Source: Maccoyibacter sp900556645
GTDB lineage: Bacteria; Bacillota; Clostridia; Lachnospirales; Lachnospiraceae
Assembly (NCBI GenBank): GCA_958349535.1
Contig: CATWDJ010000012.1
Coordinates: forward strand, 1-52,922
Direction of reading: 5' to 3'
DNA: 52,922 bases
In this document: piece after piece, positions 8,466 to 17,594 of the stretch
How positions within the stretch are numbered: position 1 is the first letter of the stretch
Layout: each line of letters starts with the position of its first letter
Translations under genes and position numbers: made by a program
The notes under the pieces: model-generated
Databases searched by the model: none
What the model was told of the DNA's origin: nothing
Seen by the model: only the letters and a program-made list of their open reading frames with translations

Positions 8466-9596
8466 TTAATAATTGCCCAATATTTTTAATTTGCTGGTCT
8501 CCTCCCGAAGCCCCTTCAGTGCATTTTGCACCGCACTGTCGTTCAGATTTCCTTCAAAATCAACAAAGAAACGATATTCCCAATTTCTCCCCTGAATCGG
8601 TCTGGATTCGATTTTTGTCATATTCACACCATTGAAAATAAAATGAGAAATCATTTGATAGAGCGAACCGCTCTCATGGGGAATTTCAAAACAGATGCTT
8701 ACCTTATCAGAGTTCTTTTGAAATACATGTTTTCCGGTTACAATAAGGAATCTGGTATAATTGTCCTCGTTATTTGCCAAATTTTCCTGTAAAATCTTCA
8801 ATCCATATAATTCTGCTGTCAAACGGCTGGCGATGGCTGCCTGATGCTTTTTTCCATCCTCTTTTACTTTTTTTGCAGAAACTGCGGTATTTTTCAGACT
8901 GATTTTTTCCCAATCTCTATGCTCTTCCAAAATCTTGCTGCATTGCATCAATGCCTGCGGATGGGAATATACCTCGCGAATATCCGAAAGCTCTGCCTCT
9001 TCTAACCCCAGAAGCACATGTTCAATCCGAATAATCTGCTCTCCGATGATACAATTGTCATACTCCAACAGCAAATCATAATTCTCTCTTACACTTCCTG
9101 CGGAGGAATTTTCGATAGGAAGCACCGCATAATCTGCCTCCCCGTTTTTGATAGCCTCCATGGCATCCCGCCAGGTCTCCACATGAAAACTGCTTCCGTT
9201 CTCTCCAAAAAACTCCTTCATGGCAGCCTCGCTATAAGCTCCCTCCACTCCCTGAAATACAATCCTTGCATGAGAAAAATCCAATTCTTCCACTTCTGTA
9301 AAATCTATTTTTTCCGATAAGCCATGCTCATTTAACATCTGATACTGACGTTTTCGGCTCATTGCCATAATCTGTTCAAAAAGTTCCCGGACACTTCGTT
9401 TATTAAAGTCTCCCTCTGCCAGTTCTTCCAGCGTATTCAACTTGGAGATTTCCCGCTCCTTGTCAAATACCTGTTTCCCGGTTGCTATTTTATATTCTGC
9501 AACCTGGGTTGTCCGCTTCATACGTTCCTCGTAAAGCTCCACAATCTGTCGGTCAATCCCGTCAATTTCTTCTCTGATTTCCAATAAATCTTTCAT
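8466..9596 (-). CDS. pheA: Bifunctional chorismate mutase / prephenate dehydratase (P-protein)
   Basis: This 376-residue enzyme makes prephenate and then phenylpyruvate for phenylalanine synthesis. The first 85 or so residues are an AroQ-type chorismate mutase (LLEIREEIDGIDRQIVELYEERM..., with the conserved Arg, Lys and Glu positions). The prephenate dehydratase domain follows (VFQGVEGAYSEAA, then the DNYTRFLIV catalytic TRF). The C-terminal ACT domain carries ESRP, expected to bind phenylalanine for feedback inhibition. The start at 9596 is preferred over the longer frame (9641) because GGGTG precedes it and the proposed promoter -10 box (9624-9629) lies inside the longer version. Confidence 0.95.
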   Translation of the reverse strand: MKDLLEIREEIDGIDRQIVELYEERMKRTTQVAEYKIATGKQVFDKEREISKLNTLEELAEGDFNKRSVRELFEQIMAMSRKRQYQMLNEHGLSEKIDFTEVEELDFSHARIVFQGVEGAYSEAAMKEFFGENGSSFHVETWRDAMEAIKNGEADYAVLPIENSSAGSVRENYDLLLEYDNCIIGEQIIRIEHVLLGLEEAELSDIREVYSHPQALMQCSKILEEHRDWEKISLKNTAVSAKKVKEDGKKHQAAIASRLTAELYGLKILQENLANNEDNYTRFLIVTGKHVFQKNSDKVSICFEIPHESGSLYQMISHFIFNGVNMTKIESRPIQGRNWEYRFFVDFEGNLNDSAVQNALKGLREETSKLKILGNY

Positions 9597-9623
9597 TTTT
9601 TTCACCCTGTCATATTTTTTTCT

Positions 9624-9652
9624 ATCATACCCTATTCCCATTTTAATAGCAA
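9624..9652 (-). promoter_or_regulatory. Promoter for pheA
   Basis: On the minus strand, TTGCTA (9652-9647) and TATGAT (9629-9624) are 17 bases apart. Transcription would start near 9617, giving a leader of about 20 bases, too short for a T-box or attenuator. Its -35 box is the mirror partner of the divergent promoter's -35 (see the dyad at 9649-9663). Confidence 0.55.
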
Positions 9653-9663
9653 GATTTCCTTGC
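9649..9663. promoter_or_regulatory. Dyad spanning both -35 boxes of the divergent promoters
   Basis: GCAAG-ATTTC-CTTGC is a perfect 5-bp inverted repeat whose arms are part of the two outward-facing -35 hexamers (TTGCTA and TTGCGA). A protein bound here would cover both promoters. It may equally be a by-product of two TTGC-containing -35 boxes placed back to back. Confidence 0.3.
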
Positions 9664-9688
9664 GAAAAAAGCCGCTGTACACTATAAT
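9660..9688 (+). promoter_or_regulatory. Promoter for the DUF5050 gene
   Basis: TTGCGA (9660-9665) and a perfect TATAAT (9683-9688) are separated by 17 bases. Transcription would start near 9695, about 38 bases before the TTG start codon at 9733, with the ribosome-binding site AAAAGGAG in between. Confidence 0.6.
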
Positions 9689-9732
9689 TTTACTAAGAAT
9701 TTAGATGGATTTTAAAAGGAGTTGACATAGAA

Positions 9733-10764
9733 TTGAAAAAGAAACTTCCATGGCTGATAACTGCCGCTGTTGCTATTCTTCTACTCATTTTAGGTGTTAT
9801 TCATTCTTTTAGCACAAAAACAAAATTCAATGAAACCGCAGTAAACGGCAACACTGCCGGAAATCTTTACAATCGAGGTCTGTTCTGTGAGTATGATGGT
9901 GTGGTATATTTCGCCAATCCTGAAGATAATTTTACTCTTTATTCCATGCCTGTCTCCGGCGGCGTGGCAGAAAAGCTCAATGATGATGTGGTTACTTATC
10001 TGAACGCAGACGAGCACTATCTCTACTATGCAAGAAACAACATCACAAAAGATACGAAAGACTCAGAGACAAGAGGAAATACCTTTGACTTCCTTCATTG
10101 GGATTCCAACAGTCTCTGCCGTACAAATCACAAGGGAAAAAAGCTTCAAGTTCTGGAACATGATCCTAGTATGTATGCTGCCCTTTTGGGAAACTATCTC
10201 TATTATATCCATTATGACACCAAGACTGCCTCCACTTTATATAAAGTAAAAATTGACGGCAGCGAACGGGAACAGGTGGACTCCCATCCCTACTATACCT
10301 GTGCCGCAAAGGGCAATACCTTTTATTACAATGGATTGGAAAATGACCGGAATCTCTATGCTTACTATACATCCAGTGATACCTCGCAGCTTCTCTGTAA
10401 AGGAGACTTCTGGATGCCAATCATTGATGGCAGCATTGTCTATTTCATGGACCCTTCCGACAATTACCGTTTGGCAAAGGTGGATTTAAACACCTCGGAA
10501 AAACAGACACTGACAGAGGATCGTATCGACTGTTACAATCTCTATGGTAGCTATATCTATTACTCCAGCAACAACGACCCGGGGCTTTTTCGGATGAAGC
10601 TGGACGGCTCTCAAAGAGAAAAGATTTTTTCCGGTGCCTGCACGGATATCAATGTTACATCCAAGTATGTGTATTTCCGGACTTTCGAAGAGGAATCTAT
10701 CTATTACTACACTCCTACCAACGGGGATGTGAATGTGCGGGCTTTTATTCCGAAGACCAAGTGA
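9733..10764 (+). CDS. Membrane-anchored DUF5050 beta-propeller-like protein
   Basis: The 343-residue protein begins with KKK and a hydrophobic segment (about 6-25), an uncleaved signal anchor that would place the rest outside the membrane. The body consists of repeated units with motifs such as YYARNN, LYKVKIDGSEREQV and LFRMKLDGSQREKI, recurring about every 40-45 residues. This is the pattern of DUF5050/TolB-like propeller repeats. Function is unknown; such repeats often bind ligands or cell-wall material. The start is TTG, with AAAAGGAG about 10 bases before it. Its last 20 bases overlap the 3' end of the convergent aroA gene. It has its own promoter and stands alone on the plus strand. Confidence 0.8.
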   Translation: MKKKLPWLITAAVAILLLILGVIHSFSTKTKFNETAVNGNTAGNLYNRGLFCEYDGVVYFANPEDNFTLYSMPVSGGVAEKLNDDVVTYLNADEHYLYYARNNITKDTKDSETRGNTFDFLHWDSNSLCRTNHKGKKLQVLEHDPSMYAALLGNYLYYIHYDTKTASTLYKVKIDGSEREQVDSHPYYTCAAKGNTFYYNGLENDRNLYAYYTSSDTSQLLCKGDFWMPIIDGSIVYFMDPSDNYRLAKVDLNTSEKQTLTEDRIDCYNLYGSYIYYSSNNDPGLFRMKLDGSQREKIFSGACTDINVTSKYVYFRTFEEESIYYYTPTNGDVNVRAFIPKTK

Positions 10765-12034
10765 TGGAATCTAACAGGGCAAAATATTCTTCAAAGGTTT
10801 TCTTACAGCACATAGGATTTAGAATCTCAATTCCTTCTGCCCGTAAACCAATTAGCGAAAATGCCATTGCCATGCGATGGTCCTCATAGGTCTCCACCTG
10901 AGAGGGTTGTACTTTTCCCGGTTGGATTACCAGAAAATCTTCTCCCTCTTTCACTTCAATTCCCATTTTGGTAAGCTCTGTGGCAATGGCGGACAGTCGG
11001 TCTGACTCCTGTAAACGGATATGCCCGATTCCTGTGATTTTTGTGGGGGTCTGGGCAAAAGGAGCAAGTGCTGCAAGGGTCATGGTCTGGTCCGAAAAAT
11101 CATTCATATTCACTTCGATTCCCGGATAGATTCCTTTTGCATTTCCTATAACCTCTATTCCTTTGGAGGTATCATTCACCTTTGCCCCTAAGGATTTCAA
11201 TACTTCCAAAAATTTCTTGTCCCCCTGCATGGAATCCTCATGTACTTCACCTACCAAAGCTCTTCCTCCGGTCAGCACTGCCATGGCATAAAAATAACAC
11301 GCTGCTGATACATCCGGCTCTATCTGATACTCTCTTGCCCGGTAGGTCTGATTTCCTTTTATCCGATAGCTTTCTCCATCAAATTCCGTAGTTCCTCCGA
11401 ATTGCTCTATCATTTTTCTTGTAATTCTTATATAGGAGCCATCTTTTTTGTCACTGGTTATCCGTATCTGCAAATCTGCTTTTAACACCGGTGCCATCAT
11501 TAGCAGTGCACTTAAAAACTGAGTGCTTTTACTGATGTCCAGTTCTACTGTGGTTTTCGGAGCCGAAGTACCCTTTACCCTTACCGGAAGAAATCCCTCA
11601 TTTTCCAGATAGGTAAATTCCGCTCCCATTTCCGTCAACGCATCAAACAACGGTTTCATGGGACGCTTCTTCATCTGTTCTGATGCCTGTATGGTATAAC
11701 ATCCATCGGAAAGAGCCAGCATTGCCGTCAAAAACCGTGCCGCCGTTCCTGCACTTCCCACATAGATTTCCGCTTCCTTCTTGGGAATCGCTCCTCTACA
11801 GCCCACCACACGGACTTCTCTTTTTTCCTCATCAATCTCCAGTTCAAAGCCCAGAGACTGTAAACTGCTGAGAAAATATCTGGAATCCTCAGAAAAAAGT
11901 ACGCCTTTTAAATCGGTTTTCCCATCCCCTAAGGCAGCCAGAAACAATGCCCGGTTTGTGATACTCTTAGAACCGGGTACTTCCACTTCTATGTTTACTG
12001 GTTGGGTTAATGTTTTCACTTTGTATACATTCAT
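10745..12034 (-). CDS. aroA: 3-phosphoshikimate 1-carboxyvinyltransferase (EPSP synthase)
   Basis: The 429-residue enzyme joins shikimate 3-phosphate and phosphoenolpyruvate in the shikimate pathway. Diagnostic motifs are PGSKSITNRAL near residue 20, GSAGTAARFLTAML near 92, MKKRPMKP near 120, LQESDRLSAIATEL and EDHRMAMAFSLIG near the end. Length and motifs are normal. It lies 40 bases downstream of polC and may be read through from it. With pheA nearby on the same strand, two aromatic amino acid genes flank the DUF5050 gene. The 3' end overlaps that convergent gene by 20 bases, so no separate terminator fits between them. Confidence 0.96.
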   Translation of the reverse strand: MNVYKVKTLTQPVNIEVEVPGSKSITNRALFLAALGDGKTDLKGVLFSEDSRYFLSSLQSLGFELEIDEEKREVRVVGCRGAIPKKEAEIYVGSAGTAARFLTAMLALSDGCYTIQASEQMKKRPMKPLFDALTEMGAEFTYLENEGFLPVRVKGTSAPKTTVELDISKSTQFLSALLMMAPVLKADLQIRITSDKKDGSYIRITRKMIEQFGGTTEFDGESYRIKGNQTYRAREYQIEPDVSAACYFYAMAVLTGGRALVGEVHEDSMQGDKKFLEVLKSLGAKVNDTSKGIEVIGNAKGIYPGIEVNMNDFSDQTMTLAALAPFAQTPTKITGIGHIRLQESDRLSAIATELTKMGIEVKEGEDFLVIQPGKVQPSQVETYEDHRMAMAFSLIGLRAEGIEILNPMCCKKTFEEYFALLDSITWSSE

Positions 12035-12074
12035 GGTGTCTCCTTTTTATAATTGGAATTTAACAAATCTCCAT

Positions 12075-15000
12075 CTACAAATCAAACAATGACAACTGGT
12101 TGCTTTCCGGCAAATCCTGTAACAATCCCAAATCACTCATCAAATCAATGACTGTTTTCGATACCTTTGTCCTCTGTCTGAAATCATCCTTTGACAAAAA
12201 TTTCCCTTTCTTTGCCGCATCTTCAATGGCTTCCGCCGCTTTATCCCCCAAGCCTTCGATGGTACTTAGGGACGGCATCAGCTTGCCGTCAATAATCTGG
12301 AAGTTCTTTGCCTGTGCTACATAGATATCCAACGGCAAAAACTCAAAGCCTCTGGCGTACATTTCCTGCACAATCCGCATATCCTTGTAGGTATCCTGCT
12401 CTTTTTTAGACAAAGTATCTTTTCGCTTTTCATAGTCCTTCATAAAATAATTCAGCTTTTCTTTTCCCTGACACATCAATTCATAGTTGAAGGACGTGGC
12501 ACGGATACTGAAAAACGCCGCATAATAGGCAATGGGATAAAACACCTTACAGTAAGCAATTCTCCATGCCATCATAACATAGGCTGCCGCATGTGCCTTC
12601 GGAAACATATACTTAATCTTTTTACAGGACCAGATATACCAATCCGGCACATTGTGTGCCTTCATCTCCTCTTCCCATTCCGGCTTCAAGCCTTTTCCCT
12701 TTCGCACCGACTCCATAATGGTAAAAGAAAGCTCACTTTCGATTCCCATTCCAATCAGATAAATCATAATATCGTCACGGGTACAGATGGCAGTGGAAAT
12801 GGTGGCATCTCCATTTTCAATTAAGGTCTGAGCATTTCCCAACCATACATCCGTACCGTGGGATAAACCGGAAATACGAATCAAATCCGAAAAAGACTGA
12901 GGCTTGGTGTCCATCAGCATCTGTATAACAAAGTCGGTTCCAAACTCAGGAATTCCCAGAGAACCCAATGGACATCCGCTGATATCCTCAGGCTCAATTC
13001 CCAATGCCTCGGTACTGCGGAACAAACTCATAACCGTCGGGTCATCCAGCGGAATCTTCTGTGCATCAATTCCGGTCAAATCCTCCAGCATACGAATCAT
13101 GGTGGGATCGTCGTGTCCCAGTATATCTAATTTCAAAAGATTATGGTCAATGGAATGGTAATCAAAATGGGTGGTAATGATGTCCGTTGTCATGTCATTG
13201 GCTGGATGCTGAATGGGAGTAAAGGAATAAATTTCCTCTCCGATAGGAAGCACGATAATTCCTCCCGGATGCTGTCCGGTGGTTCTTCGCACTCCCACAC
13301 AGCCCTGCACAATACGGTCAATCTCACAGTTACGCTTGTTGATTCCTCTTTCCTCATAATAATTCTTAATATATCCAAACGCCGTTTTATCCGCCAAGGT
13401 ACCGATGGTTCCCGCCCGGTAAGTCTGTCCATATCCGAAAATAACCTCACAGTAGGCATGGGCCTTACTCTGGTACTCTCCCGAGAAATTCAAATCGATA
13501 TCCGGCTCTTTGTTTCCCTTGAATCCAAGGAAGGTCTCAAAAGGAATGTCAAAGCCGTCTTTTACCAACGGTTCCCCGCAAACGGGGCAATTCTTATCCG
13601 GCATATCACAGCCGGACCGTCCTGCATATGCCAGCACTTCCTCAGAATCAAAATCACTATAATGACATTTTTTACAGTAATAATGGGGACGAAGAGGGTT
13701 TACCTCCGTAATTCCCGACATGGTTGCCACAAAGGAGGAACCTACAGAACCACGGGAACCTACCAGATAACCGTCCTCATTGGATTTCCACACCAGCTTC
13801 TGGGCAATGATATACATTACCGCATAACCGTTGGAAATAATGGAGTTCAACTCACGCTCCAACCTCTCATATACAATTTCCGGCAGTTCTTCCCCATACA
13901 TCTCATGGGCTTTGTTGTAGCAGATATCTCTTAACATCTGATCCGAATTTTCAATGACCGGAGGACATTTGTCAGGACGTACCGGTTCTATCCGCTCACA
14001 CATGGCTGCAATTTTGTTTGGATTTGTAATGACCACTTCCTCCGCTTTCTCACTGCCCAGATAGGAAAATTCCTCTAACATTTCCTCTGTGGTACGCAAA
14101 TACAGAGGTGCCTGATCATCCGCATCCTTAAATCCCTTTCCTGCCATGATGATTCTCCGATAAACCTCATCCTGCGGGTCTAAAAAATGCACATCGCAGG
14201 TGGCTACCACCGGCTTTTTAAACTCTTCTCCCAGCCTACAGATTTTTCGATTGATTTCCTGTAACTCTTCCACGCTCTCAATGGCGGTACGGTCGCTGGC
14301 AATCATAAACATATTGTTGCCTAAAGGCTGAATTTCCAAATAATCATAGAAATTGACCAAGCGGGCAATCTCCTCCTCAGACCTGCCGTTTAAGATTGCC
14401 TGATACAATTCCCCCGCCTCACAGGCGGAACCGATACAAAGTCCCTCTTTGTACTTTAGGTACTCGCTTTTGGGTATTCTCGGTCTCTTTGCATAGTAGG
14501 TCATATGGGAATCGGAAACCAGACGGTAGAGATTCACCCTTCCCACTTCGTTTTTTGCCAGAATAATAGCATGGTGGGTAGGCAGTTTTTTAATTTTTTC
14601 CGTAGATGCCGCTCCCAGACCATTGATCTCATCCAAGGTCTCTAGCTCCCGGTTTTTCAGCATCTCAATGAATTTTACAAAGATATGTGCCGTACACTCT
14701 GCGTCATCCACAGCACGATGATGGTTTTCCAAAGAAACATTCAACGCCTTCGCCACGGTATCCAGCTTATATCTGTGAAGCTCCGGCAGCAACACCTGTG
14801 CCAAAGCCACCGTATCTCCCACGGTGTGCTGACATGGAATCTGCAAATCCTTACAGTTTTTGCGGATAAAACTCATATCAAACTCCGCATTGTGAGCTAC
14901 CATCACACATCCCTCGCAAAATTCCATAAACCTTGGCAGAATGGTATCTATGGTTTCCGCATCAATTACCATATCATCCCGTATTCCCGTCAATTCTTCT

Positions 15001-16535
15001 ATTTTATATGGAATCGGCACCTTCGGATTTACAAATTCAGAAAACCGGTCTGTAATCACGCCGTTTTCCACCTTTACCGCACCGATTTCGATAATTTTAT
15101 TGGTATTAGGGCTAAAACCTGTGGTCTCCAAGTCAAACACCACATAGGCATCATCCAGACTTTGATTTTTGGAATTGGTTATAATATCCTTCAAATCGTC
15201 CACCAGATATGCCTCTACGCCGTAAATTACCTTAAAATCCTCATCCGGGCTAACTGCGTGGTTTGCATCCGGGAAAGCCTGTACATCTCCGTGGTCTGTA
15301 ATGGCAATGGCTTTGTGTCCCCATGCCTTGGCACGTTTGATGATGTCTTTCACATCGGAAACCCCATCCATATCACTCATTTTGGTATGGCAATGCAGCT
15401 CTACACGCTTCTCTATGCTATGGTCTTCCCTGCTTGTAGTAAAATCAGGAATCTTTTTCATTCCTACCAAAAAAGACAAACCGATTTCATTGTCAAACTT
15501 ATCCATAGTGGTAACACCTTTGATTTTAATAAAGCTGCCTTTTCCCAGATTTTCCAAAAGCTCGTCCTTCTGCTCATTTTTTACGAAAATCTTTGCGGCA
15601 ATGGAATCGGTAAAATCTGTCATGACAATTTTGACAATGGATTTCTCTCCGTTTTTCAGCTCTCTCACATCCACTGCCATAATCTGCCCGCGGATAACCA
15701 CCTCACCCACTTCGCCCTGAATGCTCTCAATAGGAACGGCGTCTTCCTCAAAATCACGTCCATAGAACACATCCGGGTTGTCAGAACGTTTGATACCATA
15801 CTCTTTTTTCTTAAAGTTGTTCTTTTTATACTCCTTCTTGGCAGGCGTACCTTGCTTTGTGCTGTCGCTGTATGCACCGGATTCCGAAACCGGAATCTCT
15901 GTGGATTCTTTTTTCTCCTCTTCCTCTCCGGCTAGTTCCTGCGAATCCCCGCCTACATGGGTACGGCTGACGATGCTCTGTACCTCCATATCAATCTGGT
16001 GGTCTGCATTTTTCTTGTATTTGCTCTCCTTTGCCTCCACAAAATCCGTATCAATATGTACCGTAATTCCACATCGCTGACAAATAATCTTATCCAGAAT
16101 TTCAATGAGCTCGTCCTGACTTTCCCTTGCCACAAAGCTGTCCTCTAAAGTCAAAAGCACCTTTCCCTCTGTGGGATAACTGATTTTTGCCATACGGAAT
16201 ACATTGTAGAGAATCATACTATATGCTTTGATTTCGTACAGCATACTCTCTTTATAACTATCCAACAACGTCTGTGCCGTATATTGTTCCGATAAAGAGT
16301 AGTGTTCCATAATCTTAATCTGCATCTTCTGGTTTGGAAATAACTGATTCTTAATATCCTGTTCCAAACGCCAAATATCCGGCTTCTGCATCAGCCGGTT
16401 ATTTTCCAGATAAATACGGATATAGTCCTTATTTCGATTAGAAGCCACCTTGGTAACGGTGGCTTCTAACAAAAGACCTTTTATTTGATTGTCAAGCTTT
16501 AGTGTTGGAAAAACCTCCACAAAGGTATTTGCCAT
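12075..16535 (-). CDS. polC: DNA polymerase III alpha subunit, Gram-positive PolC type
   Basis: This is the replicative polymerase with built-in proofreading, 1486 residues. Domains in order: an N-terminal region; an OB-fold region with VGEVVIRGQIMAVDVRELK; the first PHP part (ELHCHTKMSDMDG, AITDHGD); an inserted DnaQ-like 3'-5' exonuclease (VVFDLETTGF, HNAEFDMSF, HHRAVDDAE); the second PHP part; then the polymerase core with a CxxC zinc site (CKKC ... CPVC) and the catalytic PDIDLNFSGEY. The core extends to the helical C-terminal region. All exonuclease acidic residues and the PDIDLNF motif are intact. It starts 2 bases after ispG, with GGAG inside the end of ispG, so translation is probably coupled. 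Confidence 0.97.
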   Translation of the reverse strand: MANTFVEVFPTLKLDNQIKGLLLEATVTKVASNRNKDYIRIYLENNRLMQKPDIWRLEQDIKNQLFPNQKMQIKIMEHYSLSEQYTAQTLLDSYKESMLYEIKAYSMILYNVFRMAKISYPTEGKVLLTLEDSFVARESQDELIEILDKIICQRCGITVHIDTDFVEAKESKYKKNADHQIDMEVQSIVSRTHVGGDSQELAGEEEEKKESTEIPVSESGAYSDSTKQGTPAKKEYKKNNFKKKEYGIKRSDNPDVFYGRDFEEDAVPIESIQGEVGEVVIRGQIMAVDVRELKNGEKSIVKIVMTDFTDSIAAKIFVKNEQKDELLENLGKGSFIKIKGVTTMDKFDNEIGLSFLVGMKKIPDFTTSREDHSIEKRVELHCHTKMSDMDGVSDVKDIIKRAKAWGHKAIAITDHGDVQAFPDANHAVSPDEDFKVIYGVEAYLVDDLKDIITNSKNQSLDDAYVVFDLETTGFSPNTNKIIEIGAVKVENGVITDRFSEFVNPKVPIPYKIEELTGIRDDMVIDAETIDTILPRFMEFCEGCVMVAHNAEFDMSFIRKNCKDLQIPCQHTVGDTVALAQVLLPELHRYKLDTVAKALNVSLENHHRAVDDAECTAHIFVKFIEMLKNRELETLDEINGLGAASTEKIKKLPTHHAIILAKNEVGRVNLYRLVSDSHMTYYAKRPRIPKSEYLKYKEGLCIGSACEAGELYQAILNGRSEEEIARLVNFYDYLEIQPLGNNMFMIASDRTAIESVEELQEINRKICRLGEEFKKPVVATCDVHFLDPQDEVYRRIIMAGKGFKDADDQAPLYLRTTEEMLEEFSYLGSEKAEEVVITNPNKIAAMCERIEPVRPDKCPPVIENSDQMLRDICYNKAHEMYGEELPEIVYERLERELNSIISNGYAVMYIIAQKLVWKSNEDGYLVGSRGSVGSSFVATMSGITEVNPLRPHYYCKKCHYSDFDSEEVLAYAGRSGCDMPDKNCPVCGEPLVKDGFDIPFETFLGFKGNKEPDIDLNFSGEYQSKAHAYCEVIFGYGQTYRAGTIGTLADKTAFGYIKNYYEERGINKRNCEIDRIVQGCVGVRRTTGQHPGGIIVLPIGEEIYSFTPIQHPANDMTTDIITTHFDYHSIDHNLLKLDILGHDDPTMIRMLEDLTGIDAQKIPLDDPTVMSLFRSTEALGIEPEDISGCPLGSLGIPEFGTDFVIQMLMDTKPQSFSDLIRISGLSHGTDVWLGNAQTLIENGDATISTAICTRDDIMIYLIGMGIESELSFTIMESVRKGKGLKPEWEEEMKAHNVPDWYIWSCKKIKYMFPKAHAAAYVMMAWRIAYCKVFYPIAYYAAFFSIRATSFNYELMCQGKEKLNYFMKDYEKRKDTLSKKEQDTYKDMRIVQEMYARGFEFLPLDIYVAQAKNFQIIDGKLMPSLSTIEGLGDKAAEAIEDAAKKGKFLSKDDFRQRTKVSKTVIDLMSDLGLLQDLPESNQLSLFDL

Positions 16536-16537
16536 AA

Positions 16538-17584
16538 TTACTCACTCCAATTTAACAATTCCTCACGCAGTGCATCTAACAACTGATCCTCAGGCAGTTT
16601 TTTGATAATCTCGCCGTGCTTCATCAGCAATCCTTCTCCGATTCCTCCTGCAATTCCCAAATCCGCTTCTTTGGCTTCTCCCGGACCGTTTACGACGCAG
16701 CCCATTACCGCCACCTTTAAATCCAGCGGAATATCCGCAACCATATCTTCCACCTTGTTTGCCAGTCCGATTAAATCAATCTGGGTTCTTCCACAGGTAG
16801 GACAGGAAACCACCTCGATTCCTCCCTTGCGAAGTCCTAAGGTTCTTAGAATCAGCTTTGCTGATTTAATCTCCTCCAGCGGGTCTCCGGTTAAAGATAC
16901 CCGAATGGTATCTCCGATTCCCTGATGAAGAATCAATCCCAATCCGATAGCAGATTTGATATTTCCGCTGGTAAGGGTTCCTGACTCCGTAATCCCTACG
17001 TGCAAGGGATAATTTGTCTTTTTCGCAATCAGTTCATGGGCTTTTACGCACATCATAACATCAGAGGATTTGATGGAGATAACCAGATTGTCATAGCCCT
17101 CCTCTTCAATCATTCCCACTTTGTTCAATGCACTTTCCACCAGACCTTCTGCGGTAACTCCGTGATATTTTTCTATCAATTCCTTTTCCAGAGAACCGCT
17201 GTTGACACCTACCCGAATCGGGATGTCTCGGTCTTTGGCGATATTAACCACAGCCCGAATCCGTTCCCGGGAACCGATATTTCCCGGATTGATACGGATT
17301 TTATCTGCCCCGTGCTCCATTGCCGCAATGGCCAGCTTATAGTCAAAATGAATATCCGCCACCAGCGGAATCTGAATCTGTTTTTTGATTTTAGACAAGG
17401 CTCTTGCCGCTTCCATCGTAGGCACTGCACACCGGATGATATCACATCCCGCTGCCGTCAGCTTCTGGATCTGGGCAACCGTAGCCTCCACATCCTCGGT
17501 CTTGGTATTGGTCATAGACTGAATCAGAATCGGATTCTTTCCACCGATAACTTTATTTCCTATTTGAACCTCTCTCGTCTGCAT
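16538..17584 (-). CDS. ispG: 4-hydroxy-3-methylbut-2-en-1-yl diphosphate synthase
   Basis: This 348-residue iron-sulfur enzyme catalyses the sixth step of the MEP isoprenoid pathway. The N-terminal TIM barrel begins REVQIGNKVIGGKNPILIQSM and carries IRINPGNIGS. The C-terminal cluster domain has SCPTCGRTQID and VMGCVVNGPGEA, which supply three [4Fe-4S] cysteines and the Glu ligand. The length fits the short, flavodoxin- or ferredoxin-dependent bacterial form. The ATG at 17584 has AGGAGG just upstream; the longer frame (17617) would overlap rseP. It belongs to the dxr-rseP-ispG-polC run, so two MEP pathway steps flank the protease. Confidence 0.96.
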   Translation of the reverse strand: MQTREVQIGNKVIGGKNPILIQSMTNTKTEDVEATVAQIQKLTAAGCDIIRCAVPTMEAARALSKIKKQIQIPLVADIHFDYKLAIAAMEHGADKIRINPGNIGSRERIRAVVNIAKDRDIPIRVGVNSGSLEKELIEKYHGVTAEGLVESALNKVGMIEEEGYDNLVISIKSSDVMMCVKAHELIAKKTNYPLHVGITESGTLTSGNIKSAIGLGLILHQGIGDTIRVSLTGDPLEEIKSAKLILRTLGLRKGGIEVVSCPTCGRTQIDLIGLANKVEDMVADIPLDLKVAVMGCVVNGPGEAKEADLGIAGGIGEGLLMKHGEIIKKLPEDQLLDALREELLNWSE

Positions 17585-17594
17585 TATATCCCTC

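Noticed and set aside
13143..13934. Open frame of 263 codons on the plus strand opposite polC
   Set aside because: It has the same shadow composition and no ribosome-binding site of note, and it is covered by the conserved polymerase core.
14685..15935. Open frame of 416 codons on the plus strand opposite polC
   Set aside because: It lies wholly within polC, whose motifs are complete on the other strand. Its translation is rich in Cys, His, Ile and Phe with no family pattern, so it is a reading shadow.
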